Shown: one piece after another, positions 47,726 to 59,667 of the stretch
How positions within the stretch are numbered: the stretch's first letter is position 1
Layout of the letters: each line of letters begins with the position of its first letter
Source of the DNA: Anomaloglossus baeobatrachus
Lineage: Eukaryota; Chordata; Amphibia; Anura; Aromobatidae
Direction: 5' to 3'
Assembly: GCF_048569485.1 (NCBI RefSeq)
Contig: NC_134355.1
Coordinates: 560,039,642 to 560,103,641 of the forward strand
Length of the DNA: 64,000 bases
Program-made: the position numbers and the translations under genes
The notes under the pieces: model-generated
Seen by the model: only the letters and a program-made list of their open reading frames with translations
The model's database searches: none
Told to the model about the DNA's origin: nothing

Positions 47726-47740
47726 GATGCTACTAACTTT

Positions 47741-48458
47741 TTTTACTGACTGTATGAATTGCAGGTTCACTAAACTATAATAAGTCTGAGCACACATTAA
47801 GTCCTAGCACACTGATATGGGCTTCCATGTGCTAGTCCTCCAGTAGACGTTCAGGAATACATATGTGGTATGTAACCAGTGCAAAAAGAAGCTCTGCAAA
47901 TTTACCAGGATTTGCATAAAACTGCATTGTTTAAAAACAATTCCATAGATACATTTGTAATAGCAAAAGGCACATCATTTCTGATTATGAGTGAGACGAT
48001 ATGAAGAATGGTTCTCCTATCCTACCACTTAGAGAAATTCTGTACTTGAGAATATTTGTCTCCTTTGTGCTGCAGTAATATTTCACTGAAATTACAGTTA
48101 CACTCTAGCTCTAATAATCTAGCTATGATATGCTTTCAAAGACATGAGGCATTACATATTAATTCCTTGCACTGCCAGAAGTCTCAAAAAGGAAATAAAT
48201 ATCCAAAGCAAGAATAGAAAATTGTACTTGCAGATCCTTCCTTAGTTAATTGACAGAATGGAAATTTTATAAGCTTTGCTTATACAATAAATAACCTTTA
48301 TTGGAATACCCTTTTAATTTCTTTTATGGGGTTAGTAACTTTGCATTTATAAGAATGGAGAAGATAAAAGTTATTTGTACAACTGCTGTTTTCGACACAG
48401 GCAAGCAGATGGCAAGGAAATATGATGCTCCCCTCCAAAAGCTCTTCTTTAGTTTTAA
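47741..48458. other. No feature recognised (downstream of PPP1R7)
   Basis: About 700 bases of AT-rich, apparently single-copy sequence with no open frame longer than about 64 codons and no recognisable motif. Confidence 0.5.
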
Positions 48459-48870
48459 AGGGAGCCTGTCACCAGGTTTTTGCTATGTAATCTGAGAGAA
48501 GCATGATGTCGGATCTGAGATCCTGATTTCAGCAATATGGCATTTGCTGGTCTGCATGCTGCCATTTTGAAATGATCACAGTTTTCACCGTTGCAGATCT
48601 AGCAGTGCCCAGAATGCTGAGCCCTGTATAACCCCACCTACAAAACTGATTTAGAAGTTTTCTGTCAAAGTACAGTATACATAGAAAGCTGCCAATCAGT
48701 GGTGGGGCTGGGTTATACAGAGGTTGACTAGGAGGCACCAGACACCTAGTCCAATAGTGATAATCCCCTCCTGATAGATAACGGATTTTATTGAAGTGAC
48801 TATACATAGACTAGTAAGTGACACATTGCTGGATTTGGGTTTTCAGATTACATAGCAAAAACCTGCTGAT
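48459..48870. mobile_element. MITE with AGGGAGCCTGTCACCAGG end
   Basis: TTAA at 48455-48458 precedes AGGGAGCCTGTCACCAGG. The inner repeat TTTTTGCTATGTAATCTGA is complemented near 48843-48862 (CAGATTACATAGCAAAAACC). The outermost right end has decayed or been lost. It fits the TTAA-flanked T2/Kolobok-like MITEs common in frogs. Confidence 0.65.
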
Positions 48871-49144
48871 TGTTTCTCTAACTTTTTTTCTTTTGGGGAG
48901 TGTTGCATTATACAAATGTAAGGGTGCACGCTGAAAGGAAAAAAAAAAAAAAAAAGACAGTGCCAGAAGCTGCAGATGTAAAACCAACTTTTGTAAACAA
49001 AACTATAACAAAAACAATCCAAGATGATGCAAATAAGAGGAATATCACTGGATACATTAGTGCTGTGACATGACGGGTGATGGAATGTCTACAACTGGGC
49101 CGGAAGCAACATGAAAGCATGAAATTACATGTAATGGCCATATG
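48871..49144. other. No feature recognised
   Basis: About 270 bases with a 17-base A run near 48940 and no gene signal. It probably lies just beyond the PPP1R7 polyadenylation site. Confidence 0.5.
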
Positions 49145-49477
49145 TTAAGGTTAAAAAAAAATCTTTATTAACTAGAGGACTATTGTCCAGAAATAAATAC
49201 TGTATTGGACACCACCAGTGGGTGGGGCTATTTCAATTCATTCTCTAGAGCAGGGTCTAGGGTCGATAGTCCAGTGATAAGGAGTCTATGGAATGAGCAG
49301 TTAACATTCAGTTTGATATGAGAAAGTCATGCAGTGCGGGGAACTTAAGTGTGACGACAGCGCTCAGATGACAGTGTGATGGGATATTACACAAACGATT
49401 TCTATCTTAAGAAAGAGGTTGCAGTTGTACTGTGCTGCTACAGTAAAAGGGAGAACGGCAGCGCGCCATCCACCAAC
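49145..49477 (-). other. PPP1R7: Predicted PPP1R7 3' untranslated region
   Basis: Extends from the stop codon to a candidate AATAAA on the minus strand (plus-strand TTTATT at 49164-49169), the only such signal I see in the 330 bases after the stop. The poly(A) position is an inference. Confidence 0.55.
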
Positions 49478-49654
49478 TCAGAATCTGACAAACGTTGCGT
49501 CAATCTGGCGGACAGAAGGCAGAGCCAGCATGATCTTGCGCCTGTATTGGTTATCTTTCTGTACAGGGTTCCTTTCCAGATACACTGTCTGCAAACTTTT
49601 GGCCCCGCTCAGCTCTTCCAAGTCAGCCCAGTTCTCCACTAAGTTGTCGTTCAT
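49478..49654 (-). CDS. PPP1R7: PPP1R7 (SDS22), last coding exon
   Basis: PPP1R7/SDS22 is a leucine-rich-repeat regulatory subunit that binds the catalytic subunit of protein phosphatase 1 and acts in PP1 maturation and mitotic control, in nucleus and cytosol. This exon encodes the last 58 residues, from MNDNLVENWADLEEL through TVYLERNP to ALPSVRQIDATFVRF and stop TGA (49478-49480). It covers the final repeat and the C-terminal LRR cap. I recognise it from the vertebrate protein, from which it differs at roughly ten positions against the human tail as I recall it. The acceptor is TTTATCACAG just upstream (49655-49656), with the exon starting in phase 0 after the Trp that ends the previous exon. 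The exon is intact. Confidence 0.95.
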   Translation of the reverse strand: MNDNLVENWADLEELSGAKSLQTVYLERNPVQKDNQYRRKIMLALPSVRQIDATFVRF

Positions 49655-50229
49655 CTGTGATAAACAAAATACATATATGAAGTTTCCAAGATGGGCAAAA
49701 CTAAAGTACATTAAACAGTTACAGTTTGAGGAAAACATACAAATGTTTTCCCTCCAGGACGACCTTGAGGTTTCCCCAACATTTGCAAAAATGTCATCAT
49801 CAAATTATGGCGCTTGTGAACTTTTTAATTAAACTCATTTGTAAAAATTTAAGCTATAAACCCAAAATAGACATTAAAAGTATAAAAATAGAAAAAAAAA
49901 AGTTTCTAAAAAGTGAACAATCCCTTTAAGGAGTGCTGGGCAAAACCTTTTTAGAAAAAATGTGTGTCACTGTTGCTCCGAAACAGATGTGCCTTTAAAA
50001 ACCACAGAGTAAAGTCAAACAAGGAACTTTCATTTCCAGGTGATATTTTCATTATATCATTGAGGTCTTTTGCTGGCATCAAGAATAAAAAACAATGATC
50101 TTGTATAGTTTATTCAAACCAGGCTCTCGTGAATATCTAAGTTTGTACCTAAAAACCATATTATTCTCATCTATCACCGCACTCTGGTCTTTACCGAGCT
50201 GCAGTGAAGGCAATTCTGTTCAACCAAGT

Positions 50230-50714
50230 AAGGCTATGTTCACATTCCTGTATTTTTTGCATCAGTCACCTGCGTTGCTTGACGGCGGCCAGCTATTGTG
50301 AACGATGAGCTGATCTCCCGGCGACCGGCTTTTATGAGAGTGATCATTCACAATAGCCGTCCGCTGGGCGATCAGCTGATCGTTCACAGAAGCCGGCCGA
50401 TAGGAGATCAGCTGATCGTTCGGCCGCCGAGAGACATTGATTTGAATGATTAAACACAAGAGCTGAGCATGCGCAGTGAAAACAAAAGGATTCCGCTGCT
50501 CAAAAAACTTTATATGTTGCAATCCTGCCACCCAACAGTCAGTCGTTCCACGACTGATCAGTCAAGCGGCGAATGCAAGGCAAGGACATCAGTTGCAATC
50601 CGCCGCTCATACAAGTCTATGGAACAACGGAATCCGCTAAACGGATTGCGTTGTTTATCAGAGCGGCGAATTGTGACTGATCATAAACAACGGAAATGTG
50701 AATATTGCCTTCAG
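50230..50714. mobile_element. MITE with AAGGCTATGTTCACATTCC end
   Basis: Left end AAGGCTATGTTCACATTCCT and right end GGAAATGTGAATATTGCCTT are imperfect inverted repeats of about 20 bases. Inside, ATCAGCTGATC-type palindromes recur (50310-50430), along with CGGATTGCG/CGCAATCCG-like text. I could not settle the target duplication. Confidence 0.65.
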
Positions 50715-51222
50715 TGTTTAGACTATCACTGGCCTTAGTGGCGGACAACAGATCTACTGAGACCACGAATACCCGACAAGAGGGTGGATCAGGGCTGTTA
50801 ACACTATAGCACGTTATCAAACGACCTGTGAAGTTCCACTTACGGCGGATTTATCAGACTAGTACGGATAACATGACATTCCTTCTATTTAGCCAATTTT
50901 TTTTTACTTTCTTCATAGCGAAAGCAGAGATGGTTTTATACATTATGGCTCTAATTCATTCAAGCAATTTAGCGAGAATTCTGGTGTAAACTGCCCTAAA
51001 AGCAAACAAAAAAAACCCCATATATTTGCACAACTCGTAGTTTTGCATAAATGTTGCGACTTTTGTAGTTTTCATGCCAGTTTCCCAATGCTACGCTAAA
51101 ATGGTGGCAGGACACCACAGCTCATGCAATTCATGAAAAGCTGTGGCATTCTCTACACCAGAAATCTTAGGATTTCTTCCATGGCGCATGGAGGAGCACA
51201 TCACTCGCTCCTGCTTCATTAA

Positions 51223-51904
51223 AGGGAACCTGTGAGGTAATTTATGTGTTCTAACCTACAAACTAGTGTGATGTGTGGCCTAGTAACCCCTTCCTACCCA
51301 TCCCTGTGTTGTAATTGTGTGTAATGTGAATGTATAAAAATGTTTTATTACTTATGTGTTCTGTATGTAAATGGCAGGGGCTCTAGCCCCATGGGTGTTT
51401 GCATGTTTTCCAGGGGGCGTGATACTATGGATTTATTTGAGCAATGTCACCGTCAGCTCCTGGAGATCCCGCGCGTATGCACTTACCATTCCCGCAGCCT
51501 GTGCTTGCTTCCAGTCTTCAGACGCGCACTGCGCATGACCGGAACCTCAGGAGTCTTCTGAGCATGTGCAGAGCGTGTCTGAAGACGAGAAGCAAGCACT
51601 TAGATAACAAGGCTGAGGGAATGGTAAGTGCACACGCGCAGTATCTCAAGGAGTGACAGGACGTCGCGCAAGTAAATCCATGGTATCACGCCCACAAGGG
51701 TATGATATCACGGAAAAGATGCAAACGCCCACAGGGCGAGGCGACGCCCATGGAGCTAGAGCCCCTGCTCATTTACATACAGAACACAAGTAATAAAACA
51801 TATTTGTATACATTCACATTACACCCTATTACAAACACAGGGATGGGTAGGTCACACATCACACTGCTACTAGGTTAGAACACAAATTACATGACAGGTT
51901 CCCT
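51223..51904. mobile_element. TTAA-flanked MITE with long inverted arms
   Basis: TTAA at 51219-51222 and 51905-51908. Ends AGGGAACCTGT and ACAGGTTCCCT. The two arms stay complementary for well over 150 bases (for example GTGTTCTGTATGTAAATG near 51357 and CATTTACATACAGAACAC near 51771), around a short GC-richer centre. T2/Kolobok-like MITE. Confidence 0.85.
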
Positions 51905-52266
51905 TTAAGAGGACTGATCATTGAGAGCACTAACAAATATACAGCCCCATTTAGTGTAAATTCAATCACTTAGTACAATGGGCTCATATTGTCAACATTA
52001 GTAAAGTCTAGTAATTGGCTGTAGAGGTCACTGTTGGAGCCTGTAAACTATCACCAGAAACAACAGCATGGAAGGTGAGCAATATGGATTTTATTTATTT
52101 TTAGCTAGCTGAAGCCTATGGGTTAAACGGAATCTGTCAGTATGATTAACGATGCTAAGCTGTGTATATGAGCAGGCAGGTCTCATAGGAGGCTGAATAA
52201 AATAACACCTTAATATCTTTGATCTGATGTCTTATTCCAGAGAAATCAAGGTTTTTCTTATATGTA

Positions 52267-52690
52267 AGAAGGGAATTTTGTTACTTACCGTAAATTCCTT
52301 TTCTTCTAGCTCTTATTGGGAGACCCAGACGATTGGGGTATAGCTACTGCCCTCCGGAGGCCACACAAAGCACTACACTAAAAAGTGCAAGGCCCCTCCC
52401 CTTCTGGCTATACCCCCCCGTGGTATCACGGGTACTCCAGTTTTAGTGCCAAAGCAAGAAGGAGGAAGCCAATAACTGGTTTAAACAAATTAACTCCGAG
52501 AAACATCGGAGAACTGAAAAACCGTTCAACATGAACAACATGTGTACCCGCAAACAACAAAAAAATCCCGAAGGACAACAGGGCGGGTGCTGGGTCTCCC
52601 AATAAGAGCTAGAAGAAAAGGAATTTACGGTAAGTAACAAAATTCCCTTCTTCTTCAGCGCTCTATTGGGAGACCCAGACGATTGGGACG
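52267..52690. repeat. DIRS C terminal hairpin with strand-symmetric splice-like signals
   Basis: 52267-52330 is the reverse complement of 52590-52653. On the plus strand CCTTTTCTTCTAG ends at 52309 and ACG/GTAAGTAAC is cut at 52629/52630, bracketing 320 nt. On the minus strand the same signals bracket 52608-52289, also 320 nt. Confidence 0.88.
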
Positions 52691-55600
52691 TCCAAAAGCT
52701 GTCCCTGGGTGGGTAAAGAAATACCTCATGTTAGAGCTGCAAAAACAGCCCTCCCCTACGGGGATGTCACTGCCGCCTGCAGGACTCTTCTACCTAAGCT
52801 GGCATCCGCCGAAGCATAGGTATGCACCTGATAATGCTTGGTGAAAGTGTGCAGACTGGACCAGGTTGCTGCCTGGCACACCTGTTGAGCCGAAGCCTGG
52901 TGTCGTAATGCCCAGGACGCACCCACGGCTCTGGTTGAGTGGGCTTTTAGCCCTGAAGGAACCGGAAGCCCCGCAGAGCGGTAGGCCTCTAGAATTGGTT
53001 CTTTGATCCATCGAGCCAGGGTGGCTTTAGAAGCCTGCAATCCCTTGCGCGGACCAGCGACAAGGACAAAAAGTGCATCGGAACGGCGTATGGGCGCCGT
53101 TCGGGAAATGTAGATTCTGAGTGCTCTCACCAGATCTAGCAAACGTAAGTCCTTTTCATACCGGTGAACCGGATGAGGGTAAAAGGAAGGCAAGGATATA
53201 TCCTGATTAAGATGAAACGAGGATACGACCTTAGGGAGAAACTCCGGAATGGGGCGCAGCACTACCTTGTCCTGGTGGAACACCAGGAAAGGAGCCTTGG
53301 ATGACAAAGCTGCCAGCTCAGACACTCGCCGAAGCGATGTGATCGCGACAAGAAACGCCACTTTCTGTGACATGCGAGAAAAGGAAACGTCCTTTAGAGG
53401 CTCGAAGGGCGGCTTTTGCAGAGCAACAAGTACTCTGTTCAGATCCCATGGATCTAACGGCCGCTTGTACGGGGGCACAATATGACAGACCCCCTGTAGG
53501 AACGTGCGCACCTTAGGAAGACGTGCTAGACGCTTCTGAAAAAACACAGACAGTGCCGAGACTTGCCCTTTAAGGGAACTGAGCGACAAGCCCTTTTCCA
53601 ACCCCGATTGCAGGAAGGAAAGAAAGGTGGGCAATGCAAATGGCCAAGGGGATACTCTCTGTGCAGAGCACCAAGATAAGAAAATCTTCCACGTCCTGTG
53701 GTAGATCTTAGCAGACGTTGACTTCCTAGCTTGTCTCATTGTGGCTACGACTCCTTGAGATAATCCTGCAGACGCTAGGATCCAGGACTCAATGGCCACA
53801 CAGTCAGGTTCAGGGCCGCAGAATTCTGATGGAAAAACGGCCCTTGGGACAGTAAGTCTGGTCGGTCTGGCAGTGACCACGGTCGACCGACCGTGAGATG
53901 CCACAGATCCGGATACCACGATCTCCTCGGCCAGTCTGGGGCGACGAGTATGACGCGGCTGCAATCGGATCTGATCTTGCGTAACACTCTGGGCAAGAGT
54001 GCCAGAGGTGGAAAGACGTATGGGAGCCGGAACTGCGACCAATCTTGAACCAATGCGTCTGCCGCCAGAGCTCTTTGATCGCGCGACCTCGCCATGAATG
54101 CCGGGACCTTGTTGTTGTGCCGGGACGCCATTAGGTCGACGTCCGGCACTCCCCATCGGCGACAGATTTCCTGAAACACGTCCGGGTGAAGGGACCATTC
54201 CCCTGCGTCCATGCCCTGGCGACTGAGGAAGTCTGCTTCCCAGTTTTCTACGCCGGGGATGTGAACTGCGGATATGGTGGAGGCCGTGGCTTCCACCCAC
54301 ATCAGAATCCGCCGGACTTCCTGGAAGGCTTGCCGACTGCGTGTCCCCCCTTGGTGGTTGATGTATGCCACCGCTGTGGAGTTGTCCGACTGAATTCGGA
54401 TCTGTCTTCCTTCCAGCCACTGCTGGAAGGCTAGTAGGGCAAGATACACTGCTCTGATTTCCAGAACATTGATCTGAAGGGTGGACTCCTGCGGAGTCCA
54501 CGTCCCCTGAGCCCTGTGGTGGAGAAACACTGCTCCCCACCCTGACAGACTCGCATCTGTCGTGACCACTGCCCAGGATGGGGGCAGGAAGGATCTTCCC
54601 TGAGACAATGAGGTGGGAAGGAGCCACCATTGTAGAGAGTCCTTGGCCGTCTGGGAAAGAGAGACTTTCCTGTCCAGGGACGTTGACTTCCCGTCCCATT
54701 GGCGGAGAATGTCCCATTGAAGTGGGCGCAGATGAAACTGCGCAAAGGGAACTGCTTCCATGGCTGCCACCATCTTCCCGAGGAAGTGCATGAGGCGCCG
54801 TAAGGGGTGCGACTGGCCCTGAAGGAGGGATTGCACCCCTGTCTGTAGTGACCGCTGCTTGTTCAGCGGAAGCTTCACTCTCGCTGCTCGAGTATGGAAC
54901 TCCATGCCAAGATACGTTAGTGACTGTGTCGGAGACAGATTCGACTTTGGAAAGTTGATGATCCATCCGAACGTCTGTAGAGTCTCCAGTGTAGCATGTA
55001 GACTGAGTTGGCATGCCTCTTGAGAGGGTGCCTTGACAAGTAGATCGTCTAGGTAAGGGATCACCGAGTGTCCCTGAGAGTGCAAGACCGCTACCACTGC
55101 CGCCATGACCTTGGTGAAAACCCGTGGGGCTGTCGCCAGACCGAATGGCAGAGCTACGAACTGAAGATGTTCGTTTCCTATCACAAAACGTAGAAAACGT
55201 TGATGTTCTGTAGCAATTGGCACGTGGAGATAAGCATCTTTGATGTCTATTGAGGCAAGGAAGTCTCCTTGAGACATTGAGGCCACGACAGAGCGGAGGG
55301 TTTCCATCCGGAACCGCCTGGCGTGCACATGTTTGTTGAGCAGCTTTAGATCCAGAACAGGACGGAACGAGCCGTCCTTTTTTGGAACCACAAAGAGATT
55401 GGAGTAAAACCCTCGCCCTTGTTCCTGAAGCGGTACAGGAACCACTACTCCTTCCGCTCTTAGGGAGTCCACCGCCTGCAGCAGGGCATCTGCTCGGTCT
55501 GGATGTGGGGAGGTTCTGAAGAACCGAGCTGGAGGACGAGAACTGAACTCGATTCTGTACCCGCGAGACAAAATGTCTGTCACCCACCGGTCTTTGACCT

Positions 55601-58345
55601 GTGACATCCAAATGACGGAAAAGCGGGAGAGCCTGCCCCCGACCGGAGATGCGGAGGGGGGGAGCTGGAAGTCATGAGGTAGCCGCTTTGGAAGCGGTTC
55701 CTCCATTTGCTTTCTTGGGGCGCGCGTGAGCCCGCCAAGAATCTGAGCTTCTTTGCGTCCTCTGAGTCCCTTTGGACGAGGAGAATTGTGTCTTGCCCGA
55801 ACCTCGAAAGGACTGAAACTTCTGCTGCCATCTTTTCTGCTGAGGTTTGCTTGATCTGGGCTGGGGCAAAGAAGAGTCTTTACCCTTGGACTGTTTAATG
55901 ATGTCAGCCAATGGTTCGCCAAACAGTCTATCTCTAGATAAAGGCAGGCTGGTTAAACATTTTTTGGAACCAGCATCTGCTTTCCAGTCCTTTAACCACA
56001 AGGCTCTGCGCAAAACTACCGAATTGGCGGACGCCATTGAGGTGCGGCTGGTAGATTCTAGGACCGCATTGATAGCGTAAGACGCAAACGCGGACATCTG
56101 CGAGGTAAGGGACGCCACTTGCGGCACCGCTGGATGTAAGATAGCCTCCACTTTTGCTAAACCAGCTGAAATAGCTTGGAGTGCCCATACGGCTGCGAAT
56201 GCTGGAGCAAACGACGCGCCGATAGCTTCATAGACAGATTTTAACCAGAGGTCCATCTGTCTGTCATTGGCATCCTTAAGTGAAGCGCCATCCTCCACTG
56301 CAACTATGGATCTAGCTGCAAGTTTGGAAATCGGGGGGTCAACTTTTGGACACTGGGTCCAGCGCTTGACCACATCAGGGGGGAAAGGAAAACGTGTATC
56401 CTTAGAACGTTTAGAGAAACGCCTTTCTGGATGAGCGTCGTGTTTCTGGATTGACTCTCTGAAGTCAGAGTGATCCAAGAAAGCACTTAATTTACGCTTG
56501 GGATAGAGAAAACGAAACTTCTCCTGCTCTGCAGCTGCCTCCTCTGCTGAAGGGGCTGGGGGAGAAATATCTAACAGTCTATTGATGGCTGAGATAAGAT
56601 CGTTTACCATGGCGTCCCCATCCGGGGTATCCAGATTGAGAGGGGTTCCAGGATAAGACTCCTGATCACTCTCATCAGACGCATCACAGGGAGACTGATT
56701 GCGCTGAGACCCTGAGCAGTGTGATGACGTTGAGGGTCTTTCCCAGCGAGCTCGCTTAGGGCGGCTGGGGCTATCATCTGAGTCATAATACTCAGCCTGT
56801 GAGGCCGGGGACCCCCTTGCAGTCTGGATTAAATCCAACTGAGGGGGATTAGAGGACAGAGACCTCGCCGTGTCCATAGACTGAGCCCCAGGCATGGATT
56901 GCAAAGTTTCAAGGATTTTTGCCATAGTCACCGACATATTATCAGCAAAAACTGCAAAGTCTGTCCCTGACACCGGGGCAGGACTTACAGGCGTCTCAGC
57001 CTGGGTCACTATCTCTCCTGACTCCGGCTGGCGAAGCAGCACCGGATCTGAGCATTGCACACAATGGGGGTCCTTGGAGCCTGCTGGTAGAGCAGCCCCA
57101 CATGCAGCACACGCAGTGTACACAGCCCTAGCCTTGGCAGCCTTGCGTTTTGTGGATGACATGTTGCTGCCTCCTCAGAGCGATCTGGGTATACAGCCAG
57201 GAAGCGACCTCACAGTGCAAGCAATAAGGAAATATATATATGTCCAGTGACACAGTACACTAATACACACTGAGGCACTAGAGGGGCCAGCTGAAAAGCC
57301 GCTTACCGCCCGCTTAAGAGCGGGTGTGTGGTCTCCCAAAGCCCCCTAGTCCAGGTCTCCCAGAGCCTTGCGTCCTTCCTCCAGCCAGACATGCATGTAA
57401 TGGCTGCCGGCGTCCTGAGAGAGGAGGGGGGGCGGGCCCTGGGCGTTCCTGGCTAAGAGCGGGAAGCCTGCTTCCCTCTGTGCCTAGTGAGAGGGCTGGA
57501 GCATGTAAATCAGGCTCCAGCCCTCGTCGCTGCCGTGAAACAGCGTCTCTCCCCTACCCTGATTGACAGGGTGGGGGCGGGAACGAATCGGAGCTGCCGG
57601 CGTCCTAGGCCGCAAAAGCCGGGGACTAGATTTATAAACGCCACCGCCGTAAAAGCGCGGTCGGCGTGTCCCCGGCGAACTAAAAGTCACAGCAGCGCCG
57701 CCGGTCCAGCGGGGGTCGGCGCTGCGTTCCCACAACACAGAAAAAAGTCCCCCAGTTAAACTGTAGGAACACTAGCTCTAGCGTTACGGTCCCCGGCGCA
57801 CTACAACACCCAGCCAGCCCGGAGTGTGTCTGTGCCTGCCGGGGACACAGAGTACCTGTATGATGCAGGGCCATGTCCCTGATGGTACTCCTGCTCGGCA
57901 TCCACCAGGTGCTATGGGTCTGTGGATGGAGCCCGGCGTCAGAGCTTTGAGGCCGGCAGGATCCCACTTCCACAGAGCCCTACAAGGGGATGTGGAAGGA
58001 AAACAGCATGTGGGGCTCCAGCCTCTGTACCAGCAATAGGTACCTCAACCTTACAACACCATCAACGGGTGAGAAGGGAGCATGCTGGGAACCCTATATG
58101 GGCCCTCTTTTCTTCCATCCGAAATAGTCAGCAGCTACTGCTGACTAAAATCTGTGGAGCTATGCGTGGATGTCTGACCTCCTTCGCACAAAGCTTGAAA
58201 ACTGGAGTACCCGTGATACCACGGGGGGGGTATAGCCAGAAGGGGAGGGGCCTTGCACTTTTTAGTGTAGTGCTTTGTGTGGCCTCCGGAGGGCAGTAGC
58301 TATACCCCAATCGTCTGGGTCTCCCAATAGAGCGCTGAAGAAATT
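52267..58345 (-). mobile_element. DIRS retroelement, copy C, looks largely whole
   Basis: Tyrosine-recombinase retrotransposon of a second subfamily (end text GACCCAGACGATTGGG). Inverted terminal repeats: 52336-52440 is complemented at 58205-58310. The internal complementary region at 52594-52690 joins complements of both ends. Parts on the minus strand are gag (57162-55672, starting MSSTKRKAAKARAVYTACAA), RT with RNase H (55922-53775; KKDGSFRPVLDLKLLNKHV, VIPYLDDLLVKA and STAVAYINHQGGTRSR) and tyrosine recombinase (ending 52756; SLRRVSELAALSSKAP and HSTRAVGASWALRHQ). The three frames overlap, as is common in DIRS elements. It lies in the last PPP1R7 intron in the sense orientation and looks recent. 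Confidence 0.92.
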
Positions 58346-58770
58346 AACTGTTCCAGCCTATGTCCCAGAGAGATAGGAGACTAATGGAGTACAAACTTAT
58401 GATGACCTTTGACACATTCAGAGCAGGAATGAATGTGTCTCATGGATTCATGTCCTTTTACATCAATTAAGAGATGTGTTCCTCAGATCATCCGGGGCTC
58501 TGGACCAGACCTCAGAGGACAATAAAACTTTCACACTGAACTGCAGCAATATTTATGGCTACAACAGTTTGTCCCCTTGCCATAGTGATAGTTCTGCTTC
58601 ACATAACTTGTCTTATTTACTGCCCCATTCTATGTCCTGTTGTGTATAAATATGCGACTCTTCAGATTTTGTGTTATTTAAGCCTGAAGAAGAGACCTGA
58701 GCAGTCTCGAAAGCTTGCCATTAGCCATTAAAAAGTATCAACCACTGAGGACTTCAGTTCTTTTAAACAA
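58346..58770 (+). repeat. Repeat fragment with hammerhead-like core
   Basis: Non-coding repeat ending in the same text as the unit at 25637: CTCTTCAGATTTTGTGTTAT, then CTGAAGA-GAGAC-loop-GTCTC-GAAA (58684-58712), then CCATTAAAAAGTATCAACCA and CTGAGGACTTCAGTTC. Stem II is fully paired here, but the core reads CTGAAGA where the ribozyme consensus is CTGATGA. Confidence 0.6.
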
Positions 58771-59140
58771 TTTTTTAGTCTATGGGCCGGACACTGATCT
58801 CACTGAGAATATGCCTCCAGAGCTTATTTTTAACAAAAAGGAGACATTACCAGTGTGATACATGTAACTAACACAGAACAGTAGGACTGAACTTTGTCTT
58901 ATTACAAGCATATTTGTTGCAGCTCTCACAGCTCTGCTGTATTGCAACAACATTACAACCCTGTCTGCCTGCGAGATGGAGGCTGAAGCTGAGAGGAACC
59001 TGCAGACGTGTCAGTTATAATCACACACAGCTCTGCAGTGAGAGCAGGAGAGCAGAGAGCGCCCGTCACATTTCACACTATTAATAATAATCTCAGGAGG
59101 CAGATTCCCAGGGTTATCAGTGTCCGGCCCACAGCCCGAA
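58771..59140. other. Interior of the TTAA element, no gene
   Basis: About 370 bases of non-coding sequence between the hammerhead-like fragment and the right arm of the TTAA-flanked element. No motif recognised. Confidence 0.45.
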
Positions 59141-59667
59141 AAAAAGCTCCTTTACATATAAGGAAAAAAAAGGATTTCTCTGGAATAAGACGTCAGATCA
59201 CAGAGATTAAGGTGTCATAGTCAGCTGCCTATGACCTGCATGCCCATTCAGACAGCTGGGGGGGGGGGGGGGGAGTTGATCCTACTGACAGATTCCCTTT
59301 AAGGAAACTTGAAAACTAAAAAAACTCCAACATATGAAAGGTACAGCAAGAAAAACTAAAATAAAAGGTAAAATGCACCGGCAGTTCCAGGAGTCTTTCA
59401 AACCCCACACCACCTTCATCAAGAAAATGCCACACAAAGGGAACACAATTTAAAAACTTATTTTGTGTGCCGTTAAGGCCTCAAAAATTAAAAAAAAAAA
59501 AAAAAAGTAGGATAAATTTTCGAACAATGCATGTTTTTCACCTTACGGATATCAGCAATTACTGGTCATTAAAGGGGTCTCGCTCGAACTGATTAATCTA
59601 TTGGCAAACACATGCTTTATTTTTAGAGGTGAAGCAGATAGGAAGAAAAGGATAACAATAACTGTAC

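Larger units (their letters stand above)
25267..47740 (-). mobile_element. Tc1-like transposon expanded by nested insertions
   Basis: The terminal repeat CAGTTGAAACCAGAAGTTTA starts at 25267 after TA and is of the frog/Sleeping-Beauty-like Tc1 type. Tc1 sequence occupies 25267-25433, 34161-34473, 35641-35980 and 47294-47740, and the pieces read continuously when three insertions are set aside: the hammerhead-like pair with an L1 (25434-34160), a TTAA MITE (34474-35640) and the DIRS pair (35981-47293). The far terminal repeat is not visible; Tc1 similarity fades near 47740. The original element was about 1.3 kb. Confidence 0.85.
52127..59298. mobile_element. TTAA-flanked element with long arms, hosting DIRS C
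   Basis: TTAA at 52123-52126 and 59299-59302. Ends ACGGAATCTGTCAGTATGAT and TACTGACAGATTCCCT. The arms at 52127-52265 and about 59140-59298 are complementary, including TCTTATTCCAGAGAAATC and its partner. DIRS C and a hammerhead-like fragment sit between the arms. A G-run of about 16 lies at 59261-59276 inside the right arm. Confidence 0.75.
49655..59667 (-). other. PPP1R7: PPP1R7 last intron, 10 kb, filled with transposons
   Basis: Bounded by the donor GTACAG at 59667-59662 and the acceptor at 49655-49656 on the minus strand. Contents: a MITE (50230-50714), a TTAA MITE (51223-51904) and a TTAA-flanked element with long arms (52127-59298) that contains DIRS copy C and a hammerhead-like fragment. 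The remaining stretches (49655-50229, 50715-51222, 51909-52122 and 59303-59667) show nothing I can name. Confidence 0.85.

Noticed and set aside
48301-48495. 64-codon plus-strand ORF as a small gene
   Set aside because: No recognisable motif; runs into a MITE end at 48459.
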